Positions 14,788-23,114 of a DNA stretch of 33,971 nt are shown here, one piece after another (the first letter of the stretch is position 1; every line of letters starts with the position of its first letter). The stretch spans positions 1-33,971 of the forward strand of contig NZ_CAJULS010000011.1 of the NCBI RefSeq assembly GCF_910587525.1. The letters are read 5' to 3'. The position numbers and the translations under genes are program-made. This DNA comes from an uncultured Oscillibacter sp. Lineage in GTDB: Bacteria > Bacillota > Clostridia > Oscillospirales > Oscillospiraceae. A model generated the notes under the pieces. It saw only the letters and a list, made by a program, of their open reading frames with translations, did no database searches and was not told where the DNA came from.

Positions 14788-16089
14788 TCAGAGGTCGTTG
14801 CGGCACAAGTCCTCCAGGGACTCCCGGCGGACAGCCACATAGCTCTCTTTGCCGCCCCGAAGCATGACAATGGGGGGACGGGGCAGGCGGTTGTAGTTGG
14901 AGGCCATGGAATAGTGGTAGGCGCCGGTGGTGCACACCGCCACGATGTCTCCCCGGCCAACGCTTCGGGGGAGCTTCACGTGCTCCTGGATGATGTCGCC
15001 GCTCTCGCAGCAGCGGCCTACCACAGAGCACTCAAAGTCCGCGGCCTCATTCATCTTGTTGGCCAGCAGACAGGTGTACAATGAGCCGTACAGGGCGAAG
15101 CGGGGGTGGTCCGGCATGCCGCCGTCCACGGAGACGTAGTTCTTGTAGCCGGGGATGCGCTTGACGGTGCCGGCGGTGTAGAGGGTCATGCCCGCGTCGG
15201 CCACAATGCTCCGGCCCGGCTCCATGTGAATCTCCGGCATCGCGATGCCGAGGCGCGCGCAGGTCTCCTGAATGGCCGCGGCCACCTCGCCCACCTTGGT
15301 GTCCACATCCAGGAAGGGGTCGCTGTCCACATACCGCACGCCGTAGCCGCCGCCCAGGTCCAGCTGCCGGGCCATATAGCCGTATTTTTTCTTCATCTCG
15401 GCCGCGAACTCCAGCATGATGACGGCGGCCCGCTCAAAGACATCTTCGGCGAAGACCTGGGAGCCCACATGGCAGTGGAAGCCCGCCAGATCCACGTGAG
15501 GCTGTTTCAGGGTGAAGGCGGTGATCTCTTCCGCCTGGCCCGTCTCAATGGCGCTGCCGAACTTGGAGTCCACCTTTCCCGTGGCGATGGCCTCATAGGT
15601 GTGGGGATCGATGCCGGGAGTGAGGCGCAGGAGGACCGGCTGCTTGATATTCCGCGCGGCTGCCTCGGCCTCAATGACCTTGATCTCCTCCACGTTGTCG
15701 GCCACAAAGCAGCCGATGCCGTGGTCCATGCCGTAGCGGATGTCCTCGTCGGTCTTGTTATTGCTGTGGAAATAGGCCCGGCTCAGGTCGTAACCCGCCT
15801 GAAGGGCGGTGTAGATCTCACCGGAGGACACCACGTCGATGCCCATGTCCTCCTCCTTCATGATCTCATAGATGCGCTTGCAGGAGAGGGCCTTGCTGGC
15901 GTAGAGGGGGCGGGCCTTATCACCGAAGTGCTTGCGGAAGGCGGCGGTGTAGATCCGGCATTTTTCCCGGATCCGGTCTTCGTCCATCAGATACAGGGGC
16001 GTGCCGTACTGCTTGGCCAGGTCCACCGTATCCTGCCCGGCGAAGAGGAGATGGCCGTTTGCGGCCGTAGTGATGTTGTCGCAGATCAT
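14788..16089 (-). CDS. lysA: Diaminopimelate decarboxylase
   Basis: This 433-residue PLP enzyme makes L-lysine from meso-diaminopimelate. The PLP lysine is K66 in YASKALSCK. GFHCHVGSQ, the phosphate-binding LGGGYGVRY, EPGRSIVADAG and the catalytic-site CCESGDII follow in the order expected for fold III decarboxylases. The ATG at 16089 follows GAAAGGA; an upstream ATG at 16149 adds a Pro-rich, non-conserved tail and overlaps a hairpin, so I reject it. It is 108 bases downstream of the symporter gene on the same strand, which places it in a sigma-54-controlled unit, an unusual context for lysA. DapF, DapL or other pathway genes are absent here. Confidence 0.93.
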   Translation of the reverse strand: MICDNITTAANGHLLFAGQDTVDLAKQYGTPLYLMDEDRIREKCRIYTAAFRKHFGDKARPLYASKALSCKRIYEIMKEEDMGIDVVSSGEIYTALQAGYDLSRAYFHSNNKTDEDIRYGMDHGIGCFVADNVEEIKVIEAEAAARNIKQPVLLRLTPGIDPHTYEAIATGKVDSKFGSAIETGQAEEITAFTLKQPHVDLAGFHCHVGSQVFAEDVFERAAVIMLEFAAEMKKKYGYMARQLDLGGGYGVRYVDSDPFLDVDTKVGEVAAAIQETCARLGIAMPEIHMEPGRSIVADAGMTLYTAGTVKRIPGYKNYVSVDGGMPDHPRFALYGSLYTCLLANKMNEAADFECSVVGRCCESGDIIQEHVKLPRSVGRGDIVAVCTTGAYHYSMASNYNRLPRPPIVMLRGGKESYVAVRRESLEDLCRNDL

Positions 16090-16130
16090 AGGGGGCTTCC
16101 TTTCTCTTTTGTTGTGCCGGGGGATGGACG

Positions 16131-16160
16131 GGGGCCAAGGCTCAACCACACCTTGGCCCC
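16131..16160 (-). other. Intercistronic hairpin between the symporter gene and lysA
   Basis: GGGGCCAAGG (16131-16140) and CCTTGGCCCC (16151-16160) form a perfect 10-bp stem with a 10-base loop. No T-run follows on the minus strand. It may reduce read-through into lysA or protect the symporter message. Confidence 0.55.
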
Positions 16161-16197
16161 ACCCATGCCCGCAAGGGGAGAAAAGGGGTACGTGGAA

Positions 16198-17448
16198 TCA
16201 GCCGGCGGACTTTTTGGCGATGGCCTTGTCCAGCCAGTCTTTGCCGTCGGCGAAGCGGGAGACGATGTAGCAGACCACATAGTCGCCGGCGGAGTTAATC
16301 ATGGTGGCGGGGGGGTCCACCAGGTTGCCGATGGCCACCAGGATCGGGAAGGCGATTTCAATATTCTGGGGGAAGAAGATGGAGCAGATGATATACTCGC
16401 CGATATAGCCGCCGCCGGGGACGCCGCTCATGCCCACAGAGCTGAGCACGGCCACCAGGACCACGGGAACCAGCATGCCCCAGCTGAAGTCCTGGCCCAG
16501 GGCGCCCAGGACGAAGGCGATCTTCAAAACGCAGGAGAAGCAGGAGCCGTCCATGTGCATAGTGGCGCCCAGGGGGCAGACCATCTCGGCCACGTCCTTA
16601 GAGATGCCGGTGTCCTCTGCCTCGGTGAGGTTGGTGGGGATGGTGGCCACAGAGGAGCAGGTGCCCAGGGACACCACGGCGGGCTTTGCAATGTGGCTGA
16701 ACATGGTCTTGATGCCGTGCTTGCCGCCGCCGAACCAGGCGAACAGGGGGAAGGCGGTGAAGATGTAGATGAAGCACAGGGGATAGTACACGGCCATGGC
16801 CCGGCCGTAGGACTCGGTGATGGCGGAGCCGTAGGTGGCCATCAGATCGGCGAAGATGGCGAAGAAGGCGATGGGGGCATAGTAGGTGATGATCTGCACA
16901 AACTTCATCATGACGTCGGTGAGGCCGCTGAGCCACTTGCCGACGATGCTGTCTGCGCCGCCGGAGAGGTTGGTGGCGAAGCCGAACAGCACGGAGAACA
17001 CGATCAGGGGCAGCATGGCGCGGCGGCTTAGCAGGCCCACGAAATCGCTGGCGGTGAAGAAGTTGACGATCATGTCGGAGATGGAGGCATACTCGCCCAG
17101 CTCCTCAGTGGGCAGCTCCGTCCAGGGGGCGAGCACCGGGGGGAAAATCTTCATCAGGGCGAACATAATCACGGCGGCAATGGCGCCGGTGATGACAAAG
17201 GTGGCCACGGTGGTGCCCATGATCTTGCCGGCCCGCTTGCGGCTGCGCATGTTGGCCACAGACCCGGCGATGGAGGCGAAGACCAGGGGAACCACCACGC
17301 AGAACATCATGTTGATGAATACAGTGCCCAGGAAACTGATCTTGTTGCCGAACTCAGGAGCGAACCGGCCCACGATGCAGCCCAGCACCATGGCGCCCAG
17401 CATGATCGCCAGGAACCGGTAATTTTTCGCAACAGCTTTTTTGTCCAT
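16198..17448 (-). CDS. Dicarboxylate/amino acid:cation symporter (DAACS family)
   Basis: This 416-residue integral membrane protein has multiple hydrophobic helices. It carries the family's substrate- and ion-binding elements: the serine-rich LGTCSSVATIPTNL re-entrant loop, CPLGATMHMDGSCF, and the C-terminal GVPGGGYIGEYI and NLVDPPATMINSAGD segments. Members take up glutamate, aspartate, C4-dicarboxylates or small neutral amino acids with sodium or protons. The ATG at 17448 follows GAGAGGAGTC. It is preceded by a near-consensus sigma-54 promoter and, further up, by the sigma-54 activator gene, so it is the likely main target of that activator. Substrate is not assignable from the sequence. 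Confidence 0.92.
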   Translation of the reverse strand: MDKKAVAKNYRFLAIMLGAMVLGCIVGRFAPEFGNKISFLGTVFINMMFCVVVPLVFASIAGSVANMRSRKRAGKIMGTTVATFVITGAIAAVIMFALMKIFPPVLAPWTELPTEELGEYASISDMIVNFFTASDFVGLLSRRAMLPLIVFSVLFGFATNLSGGADSIVGKWLSGLTDVMMKFVQIITYYAPIAFFAIFADLMATYGSAITESYGRAMAVYYPLCFIYIFTAFPLFAWFGGGKHGIKTMFSHIAKPAVVSLGTCSSVATIPTNLTEAEDTGISKDVAEMVCPLGATMHMDGSCFSCVLKIAFVLGALGQDFSWGMLVPVVLVAVLSSVGMSGVPGGGYIGEYIICSIFFPQNIEIAFPILVAIGNLVDPPATMINSAGDYVVCYIVSRFADGKDWLDKAIAKKSAG

Positions 17449-17578
17449 AATGACTCCTCTCAATTTCTCTCGTTTGCGAACGGATTTGGTTGATTTTTGG
17501 TTGATTTCCCTGCGGCGTCCGCCCGGCCTCTGCCGGGGGACCTCCCTTGCGGTTTGGATTCTGCTGCCAGATAATATA

Positions 17579-17595
17579 AGCAAAATATATGCCAA
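17579..17595 (-). promoter_or_regulatory. Sigma-54 (-24/-12) promoter of the symporter gene
   Basis: The minus strand reads TTGGCATATATTTTGCT, which fits the YTGGCACGNNNNTTGCW consensus except for two bases. The invariant GG and GC are exactly 10 bases apart. It lies about 130 bases upstream of the symporter start and downstream of the sigma-54 activator gene. The predicted leader is GC-rich and contains a short hairpin near 17515-17545. Confidence 0.8.
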
Positions 17596-17617
17596 AATAG
17601 AGAAACCGGACGAAACC

Positions 17618-17631
17618 TGTCGAATACGACA
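17618..17631. promoter_or_regulatory. Short palindrome just upstream of the sigma-54 promoter
   Basis: TGTCG-AATA-CGACA is centred about 30 bases upstream of the -24 element. The position suits a second regulator or IHF-like architecture more than an activator enhancer. Only one copy is present. Confidence 0.35.
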
Positions 17632-17713
17632 AAGGAGGTGCCTGAAATTTTACTGACAAAACAGAGTTTTTCCGAATTTTAACAAAATATAAATAAAAGA
17701 TAAATTAAAGGTC

Positions 17714-17767
17714 CTGATATCAAAACAAAGAGAGTTCTGATTTCAGGACTGCTTTTCCTGAAATCAG
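17714..17767. promoter_or_regulatory. Three phased CTGAWWTCA palindromes, candidate enhancer of the sigma-54 activator
   Basis: CTGATATCA (17714-17722), CTGATTTCAG (17737-17746) and CTGAAATCAG (17758-17767) begin 23 and 21 bases apart, about two helical turns, and lie roughly 120-175 bp upstream of the -24 element. That is the usual position and spacing for an enhancer-binding protein. The activator gene next door is the natural binding candidate. The binding assignment is inference. Confidence 0.55.
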
Positions 17768-17772
17768 AACTC
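17732..17772 (-). terminator. Terminator after the sigma-54 activator gene
   Basis: GAGTTCTGATTTCAGGA (17732-17748) and its exact complement (17756-17772) form a 17-bp stem with a 7-base loop. On the minus strand a T-rich tail (TCTTTGTTTT) follows. It lies 24 bases beyond the activator stop codon. The same bases make up two of the three candidate enhancer palindromes, so the element may do both jobs. Confidence 0.7.
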
Positions 17773-17795
17773 CTTACAGAAAAAGGAAGATCTGA

Positions 17796-19610
17796 CTATT
17801 CGATCTGATACTCCTTCAGCTTGCCATAAAACACAGTCTTGGACAGCCCCAGCTCCTCCATGGCCCGCGCGCGGCTGCCGCCGCACTGGGCCAGGGTCTG
17901 GCGGATGATCTTCTCCTCCTCCTGCCGCAGGCGCTGGCGCAGGGTCATGCGGAGAGGGACCTGCTCCAGACGGATGTGTTCGGCATAGATGATATCGGAC
18001 TCCGAGAGGGCGACAGCGCTCTCCAGCACGTTTTCCAGCTCCCGGATATTTCCCGGCCAGTCGTAGGCCAGCAGCTTGTTCACCGCCTCCCCGGAGAGCA
18101 CCTTCTTGGGCATATCGTACTTTTGGAGAATCTTTTCCATCAGGTGGTCGATGAGGAAGTAGACGTCCTCTTGGCAGTTTCGCAGGGAGGGCAGCTCCAG
18201 GGAGAAGGCGCTGAGGCGGTAGTACAGGTCCTGGCGGAACTGCCCGGCGGCCACCTTCTCCCGCAGGTTGCAGTTGGTTGCGGCCAGGATGCGCACATTC
18301 ACGGGGATCAGCCGGGTGGAGCCCACCCGGCAGACCACTTTGTCCTGAATAGCCCGCAGCAGCTTTGCCTGGACATCCAGGGGGATCTCGCCAATCTCGT
18401 CCAAGAAAATGGTGCCGCCGTCCGCCTCCTCAAAGAAGCCGGCCCGGCCCTTGGGGTCCGCCCCGGTGAAGGCGCCGCCGGCGTAGCCGAACATCTCGCT
18501 CTCAAAGAGGGAGGGGGCGATGGTGGAGCAGTCCACAGTGACGAAGGCGCCTTTGCGGGGCTGGGCCTGGGCAAAGGCCCGGGCCATATAGCTCTTGCCG
18601 GTGCCGCTCTCTCCGGTGATGAGTACGTTGCAGTCCAGCTGGGAGAGCTTGTAAGCCCGATGGCGCACCTCCGCCGTGGCGGCCCCGCCGCCGAAGAGGG
18701 CGGCGAAATCGCTCTCCTCCGGCCGGGAGGCCTGCTCCCGCTCCCGGTACCGCCGCTCGGCGGATTTGATGGCGTTGTTCCGCTCCTGGATGGTGACCCG
18801 AATGTCCTCGATGTTCCGGAATTTCACGATGACGCCGCTGAGGGCCCCGCCGCTGTCCGTGACAGGCAGGATGGAGGCCACCAGCTCGTAGCCGTTGATT
18901 TCGTAGGGCATGTCCCGGAACTCCGGGGCCTGGCCGGTCATTACCTGCTCCAGATGCCGCTCGAACAGCGCCCCCTCGAAAAACTCCCGGAAATAGTACC
19001 CCGTCACCCTGATCTCGGAGCCAGGGCTCTTGCCCACGAAGGGGGCGCCCCGCAGGAGGTTGCCGATGCCCTCCTTTCGGGCGGAGTATCCCTTCTCCTC
19101 CCAGAATTTCACCTGTCCGGTGTTTCCGTCCAGCACCACCAGCTGTCCGATGCACCAGAAGTAATCGATGGTGTAGACGGTCTCACCCACGGTAACGGAG
19201 GCGGCCCTGCCGTCGATGGACACCCGGATGGGGATGTCCTGCCAGACAGTGGAGAGCTCCAGTGTGGCGGAGTCGCCGCCGGGGAGGAACTTGTATACGG
19301 GTTTGGCCTCCGGCGAGTCGAAGAGGCTCACCGCCGCAATCCGGTCCCCGGCCCGGAGCTTGCGGTCATGGATGTTCAGCCGCTCCAGGTCGGCGGGGGA
19401 GAGGTTGCCGTCGTCGGAGCCAATAGCGGTGTCGGCGATAATGACCAGGTCTCCGGGCTCCAGGCGCCCGGGGCCGTGGGAGTGCCGGCTGTGGTTGAAC
19501 AGGCCGAAGTAGTCCTTGGTCTGGTGATTGATGTGGGTGATGGTGCCCTCCCGGTCCAGGGTAAACATGGCCTGAGAGGAGGCCTCCATGACACTTTGCA
19601 GCATGTCCAT
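17796..19610 (-). CDS. Sigma-54-dependent enhancer-binding activator with PAS-like sensor
   Basis: This 604-residue activator would open sigma-54 promoters by ATP hydrolysis. The N-terminus begins like a PAS domain (MEASSQAMFTLDREGTITHIN) and runs into a roughly 180-residue region of uncertain fold. A second PAS-like segment occupies about 200-270, followed by a short coiled linker. The AAA+ domain has Walker A GESGTGKS at 333-340, the sigma-54-contacting G-A-F-T-G-A at 379-384 and Walker B IFLDEIGE near 401-408. A Fis-type helix-turn-helix ends the protein (about 560-604). The ATG at 19610 follows GGAGGGG. The signal sensed is unknown. The symporter-lysA unit next door, with its -24/-12 promoter, is the likely target. 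Confidence 0.93.
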   Translation of the reverse strand: MDMLQSVMEASSQAMFTLDREGTITHINHQTKDYFGLFNHSRHSHGPGRLEPGDLVIIADTAIGSDDGNLSPADLERLNIHDRKLRAGDRIAAVSLFDSPEAKPVYKFLPGGDSATLELSTVWQDIPIRVSIDGRAASVTVGETVYTIDYFWCIGQLVVLDGNTGQVKFWEEKGYSARKEGIGNLLRGAPFVGKSPGSEIRVTGYYFREFFEGALFERHLEQVMTGQAPEFRDMPYEINGYELVASILPVTDSGGALSGVIVKFRNIEDIRVTIQERNNAIKSAERRYREREQASRPEESDFAALFGGGAATAEVRHRAYKLSQLDCNVLITGESGTGKSYMARAFAQAQPRKGAFVTVDCSTIAPSLFESEMFGYAGGAFTGADPKGRAGFFEEADGGTIFLDEIGEIPLDVQAKLLRAIQDKVVCRVGSTRLIPVNVRILAATNCNLREKVAAGQFRQDLYYRLSAFSLELPSLRNCQEDVYFLIDHLMEKILQKYDMPKKVLSGEAVNKLLAYDWPGNIRELENVLESAVALSESDIIYAEHIRLEQVPLRMTLRQRLRQEEEKIIRQTLAQCGGSRARAMEELGLSKTVFYGKLKEYQIE

Positions 19611-19677
19611 GTTCGTCGATCCCCTCCGTTCCTCCGGCGCCTGGCGCCTAATTTTCCAGTTTATACCTTTTGCTATT

Positions 19678-21921
19678 TTAGGTTTTTTCACCTGCCTTGT
19701 CAAGATTTCCGGCAGTCTTTTCACTGTGGGCCAGCCGCCACCGCAGGCCTGAGTAGCGCCGCTGCTGGCGGTCGTTGGCCGCCATGGAGCGGAGGACGGC
19801 GTCGTCCCCCACCACCACCAGCAGCTCCCGGGCCCGGGTCAGGGCGGTGTAAAGCACTCCCCGCACCATCAGCGACTGGGCCGACGGCATGGCCGCCAGC
19901 ACCGCGCAGCGGTACTCGCTGCCCTGGGCCTTGTGGACCGTCACGGCGTAGGCCAGCTCCAGCTCGCTGAGCTGCTCCGTGCCGTAGGCCGCCCGCCGCC
20001 CGTCGTCAAAGGCCAGCTCCAGCACCTCCCCGGAGGGGTCGATCCTGGCGATCTTCCCCATATCGCCGTTGAAGATGCCGCTGCCCACAGAGCCGTCCTC
20101 TTTCTCCCAGATCACATCGTAGTCGTTGCGGGTCTGCATGATCCGGTCCCCCTCCCGGAAGAGCCGTTCGCCCCAGAGGAGCTCCCGCTTGTCCGGCGAT
20201 TTGGGATTCAGCGCCTCCTGAAGACAGGTGTTGAGGCGGATAGTGCCGCTGGGTCCCTTGCGCATGGGGGAGAGGACCTGGATCTGGTCCGCCGGGATGC
20301 CCATGCCTTCCGGCAGGCGGGTCCTGCACAGATCCACCACCGTGGAGACCGTTCGCTCCGCTTCCCGGCGGCAGAGGAAGAAGAAATCCCCCTGGTTGTT
20401 GGTGAGCTTGGGAGGCTGCCCCATGTTCACGGCGTGGGCATTGCGGATGATGGCGGACTGCTCCGCCTGGCGGAATACCTCCCGCAGGAACACCGTCTCC
20501 ACCCGGCCGCTGCGGATCAGGTCGGAGAACACGTTCCCCGCTCCTACGGAGGGCAGCTGGTCCGCATCCCCCACCAGCACCAGCCGGGTGCCGGGCCGCA
20601 GGGCCCGCAGCAGGGCGGAGAACAGCGGCAGGTCCACCATGCTCATCTCGTCCACGATCACCGCATCCGCTTCCAGAGGCTCTTTTTCCGTCTTGGAGAA
20701 CACCGCTTCCTGGGTATTCTCGTCCCACTTTACCCCCAGCAGGCGGTGGATGGTCTGAGCCTCCATGTCACTGAGCTCGCTCATGCGCTTGGCCGCCCGG
20801 CCCGTGGGGGCCGCCAGCACCGTGTCCAGCCCCATCCGCCGGAACAGGGCCACAATGCCCCGCACGGTGGTGGTCTTGCCGGTGCCGGGGCCGCCGGTGA
20901 GGATCAGTACGCCCTCTCGGGCCGCCAGCTCCACCGCCTGGCGCTGCTGGGGGGCATAGGTGACGCCCTGTTCCGCCTCGATCTCCCGGACTGTCCGCTC
21001 TGCGGCGCGGCTCTCGTCGGCCTCCGCGCTCAACAGCAGGTTCAGCCGGCTGCAGGCTGAGGCCTCCGCCTCCCACAGCCGCCGGAGGTAGCAGGCGTCC
21101 ACCTTGGCAACATGCTCCTGGGCCACAGCGCCCCGGTCAATCAAGGCGTCCAGGGCCGCCTCCGCCGGCTCACTGGCGCAGTCCAGCAGGCGGCAGGTGG
21201 CATCCAGCAGCTTGTTCCGGGGCAGAAAGACATGGCCGTTGTTCTCGTTGTGGCTCAGCTCGTAGACCACCGCCGCCTCCACCCGGCAGCCGCTGTCGGC
21301 GGAGAGGCCCAGGCTCATGGCGATCTCGTCGGCGGCGGAGAAGGCCACGCCGCAGCCGTCGTCCGCCAGCAGGTAGGGATTCTCCCGCACCATCTCCAGC
21401 GCCCCGCCGCCGTACAGCCGCCGCAGCCGCATGGCCAGCACCGGTGGCAGCTGGTACTGGGCCAAAAACGCCATCAGCCGCCGCAGTCCCATGTGCTGGC
21501 GGAAGCCCTCGGCGATCTCCTGGGCCTTCTTGGCGGTGATGCCCTTGATGAGGTTCAGCCGCTCCGGCTCCCGTTCTAGGATGTCCAGAGTCTCCGCCCC
21601 GAACCGGTCCACAATGCGCCGGGCGGTGGCAGGGCCCACACCTTTACAGATGCCGGAGGAGAGGTAGCTGAAAATCTCCTCCTCATCCTCCGGCAGTGAC
21701 CGCTCCAGCTCCGTGGCCCGCAGCTGCTCACCGTGCTGGGGGTGGGTTTCCCACACGCCGGAGGCGGTGAGGTGTTCCCCCGGAGCCACACAGGGGACGC
21801 ACCCCACCACGGTGACCACCTCGCCCTCCAATGTCAGGAGGCGGAGGACGGTATATCCGTTTTCCGGATTTTGAAAGATGAGGCTATGTACGGTCCCCTC
21901 GCAGCAGGTCAGTTCTTCCAT
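19678..21921 (-). CDS. recD2: RecD2-type ATP-dependent DNA helicase
   Basis: This 747-residue superfamily 1B helicase moves 5' to 3' on single-stranded DNA and takes part in repair without RecBC. It has the long N-terminal region typical of RecD2: an OB-like start (GTVHSLIFQNPENGYTVLRL) and helix-hairpin-helix repeats near 85-140. Walker A GGPGTGKT is at 343-350, VIVDEMSMVD at about 421-430, and the C-terminal motif VTVHKAQGSEY is followed by LYTALTRARELLVVV. The length fits the family. The ATG at 21921 follows an AGAAGG-like site. The sigma-54 activator gene follows 67 bases after its stop with no evident terminator, so some read-through is possible. Confidence 0.95.
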   Translation of the reverse strand: MEELTCCEGTVHSLIFQNPENGYTVLRLLTLEGEVVTVVGCVPCVAPGEHLTASGVWETHPQHGEQLRATELERSLPEDEEEIFSYLSSGICKGVGPATARRIVDRFGAETLDILEREPERLNLIKGITAKKAQEIAEGFRQHMGLRRLMAFLAQYQLPPVLAMRLRRLYGGGALEMVRENPYLLADDGCGVAFSAADEIAMSLGLSADSGCRVEAAVVYELSHNENNGHVFLPRNKLLDATCRLLDCASEPAEAALDALIDRGAVAQEHVAKVDACYLRRLWEAEASACSRLNLLLSAEADESRAAERTVREIEAEQGVTYAPQQRQAVELAAREGVLILTGGPGTGKTTTVRGIVALFRRMGLDTVLAAPTGRAAKRMSELSDMEAQTIHRLLGVKWDENTQEAVFSKTEKEPLEADAVIVDEMSMVDLPLFSALLRALRPGTRLVLVGDADQLPSVGAGNVFSDLIRSGRVETVFLREVFRQAEQSAIIRNAHAVNMGQPPKLTNNQGDFFFLCRREAERTVSTVVDLCRTRLPEGMGIPADQIQVLSPMRKGPSGTIRLNTCLQEALNPKSPDKRELLWGERLFREGDRIMQTRNDYDVIWEKEDGSVGSGIFNGDMGKIARIDPSGEVLELAFDDGRRAAYGTEQLSELELAYAVTVHKAQGSEYRCAVLAAMPSAQSLMVRGVLYTALTRARELLVVVGDDAVLRSMAANDRQQRRYSGLRWRLAHSEKTAGNLDKAGEKT

Positions 21922-21940
21922 AGCTTTTGTACCTTCTATC

Positions 21941-22264
21941 TCACTTCATTTGAAAATCTCCGCCGTCCGCCAGCACGGTATTCTTCCCCCGGCCAGCCAG
22001 GTACTGGGCAAGCTGGCGGGCGTCCGGGGTGAGACCGCAGTCCGCCAGGACGATTTTGGCCCCGGGCAGCTGGCCCTGGACCCGGCGGAGCTCCCGTACG
22101 TCGGACTCCATGGCCAGGGCCTCGTCCCGCAGGGGTAGGACCAGCAAAAGGCCCGGAATAGCGGGCCGGCCCGCGTGAAAGATGGCGCCGGCCACCAGCC
22201 AGACCACGGTGGTGAGACCAACGGCGGCGAGGAATGCGATACAGCCGTCTTGAAGCAGCATCAT
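21941..22264 (-). CDS. Small membrane-anchored protein of unknown function
   Basis: This 107-residue protein has one N-terminal hydrophobic segment (about 9-28) followed by a short cytoplasmic-type domain with strands such as LLLVLPLRDEAL and AKIVLADCGLTPDARQLAQYLAGRG. That part faintly recalls the nucleotide-binding start of glycosyltransferase-like folds, but it is too short to be one. I do not recognise the family. GAGGTG lies 6 bases before the ATG at 22264 and 9 before a second ATG at 22261; either may be used. It sits 19 bases upstream of recD2 and is probably co-transcribed with it. Confidence 0.7.
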   Translation of the reverse strand: MMLLQDGCIAFLAAVGLTTVVWLVAGAIFHAGRPAIPGLLLVLPLRDEALAMESDVRELRRVQGQLPGAKIVLADCGLTPDARQLAQYLAGRGKNTVLADGGDFQMK

Positions 22265-22307
22265 GGTAAATCACCTCATGACAGCCTATGCAGGGGGGAT
22301 GGGGGGT

Positions 22308-22444
22308 GTGCCGCTTTGCGGCACGGGGGTTCGCGCCTCGGGCGTGGACAGGGGCTGCACGGCTTCAACGTGTGGGATGCCCTCAAGTCCGCCGGGTTCC
22401 GGCGGACTTACCGTCCGGCTCCGTGGGCGGATTCTGAAAGAATC
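22308..22444. repeat. Cluster of three perfect hairpins between ybeY and the small membrane protein gene
   Basis: The 210-base gap holds GTGCCGC/GCGGCAC (22308-22324), AAGTCCGCCGG/CCGGCGGACTT (22385-22409, 11 bp with a 3-base loop) and GATTCT/AGAATC (22430-22444). None has a T-run. No convincing gene is present. Candidates are a transcript-end structure, a small RNA, or an intergenic repeat element. Confidence 0.5.
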
Positions 22445-22474
22445 AAATCCCCCGTTTCCCACAAGGGAACCGTC

Positions 22475-22966
22475 TTACCGGCCAATCCCCAATTCGGCGA
22501 GAATTTCCTCCTCCCGCCTCCGCATCTGCGCCTTCATAGGCCCCTCATCCAGATGGTCATATCCAAGAAGGTGGAGTACGGAATGCACCACCAGATACGC
22601 CAGCTCCCGGCGGGCGGAATGCCCGTACTCCTTTGCCTGTGCCGCCACATGTTCCATGGAGATCACCATATCCCCCAGGGGCACCAGCCCTGTGCCGGGG
22701 TCGGCGTCCTCCGTCTCCGGCAGCTCTCCGGGGGAGAGGTCAAAGGCGGGGAAACTCAGCACGTCCGTGGAGTTGTCCACCTGCCGCGTCTCCCGGTTCA
22801 GGCGGTGAATCTCCGCGTCACCTGTGACAAGCACGTCCACTTCACAGGGGAAGTCCACCCCCTCCGCCGCCAGGGCGGTGCGGATGACCTTGCGGATCAG
22901 AGCCTTCTGGCTGCCGTTTACACCGGGGATGTTGGCGGTGACGGGAATATAGTGCCGCTTTACCAT
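22475..22966 (-). CDS. ybeY: Endoribonuclease YbeY (rRNA maturation)
   Basis: This 163-residue zinc-dependent endoribonuclease acts in 16S rRNA 3'-end maturation and ribosome quality control. The zinc motif H-S-V-L-H-L-L-G-Y-D-H is at residues 128-138, preceded by the conserved RETRQVDNSTDVLSFP segment. I chose the ATG at 22966 because GAGAGGAGAGAG precedes it; the ORF extends six codons further without a better site. It lies downstream of phoH in the same direction, as in Bacillus, but the intervening HD-domain gene (yqfF) of that order is absent; only 148 non-coding bases separate the two. Confidence 0.94.
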   Translation of the reverse strand: MVKRHYIPVTANIPGVNGSQKALIRKVIRTALAAEGVDFPCEVDVLVTGDAEIHRLNRETRQVDNSTDVLSFPAFDLSPGELPETEDADPGTGLVPLGDMVISMEHVAAQAKEYGHSARRELAYLVVHSVLHLLGYDHLDEGPMKAQMRRREEEILAELGIGR

Positions 22967-23114
22967 GGTTCTCTCTCCTCTCAAAGCCCTGCTTCGATCC
23001 AGCCGGGCAGGTTGTCCCGGCTCCGGAATTCCCCGCCTTTGCGGCCGGGGCGGCTTCCGAGACCTCGCTCAGGTCCTTCTCCCGGTTGGCGGGCGACTTC
23101 ATCAGGTAGACCGC

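Noticed and set aside
16090..16197. Lysine riboswitch upstream of lysA
   Set aside because: The gap is only 108 bases and holds one simple hairpin; the multi-helix lysine aptamer would not fit.
15106..17031. Long plus-strand frame opposite lysA and the symporter
   Set aside because: Composition is mirror-like (Gly, Ala, His, Asp), with no recognisable domain and no ribosome binding site.
22842..23102. Small minus-strand frame between phoH and ybeY
   Set aside because: It runs into ybeY in another frame and shows no conserved motif or good start site.
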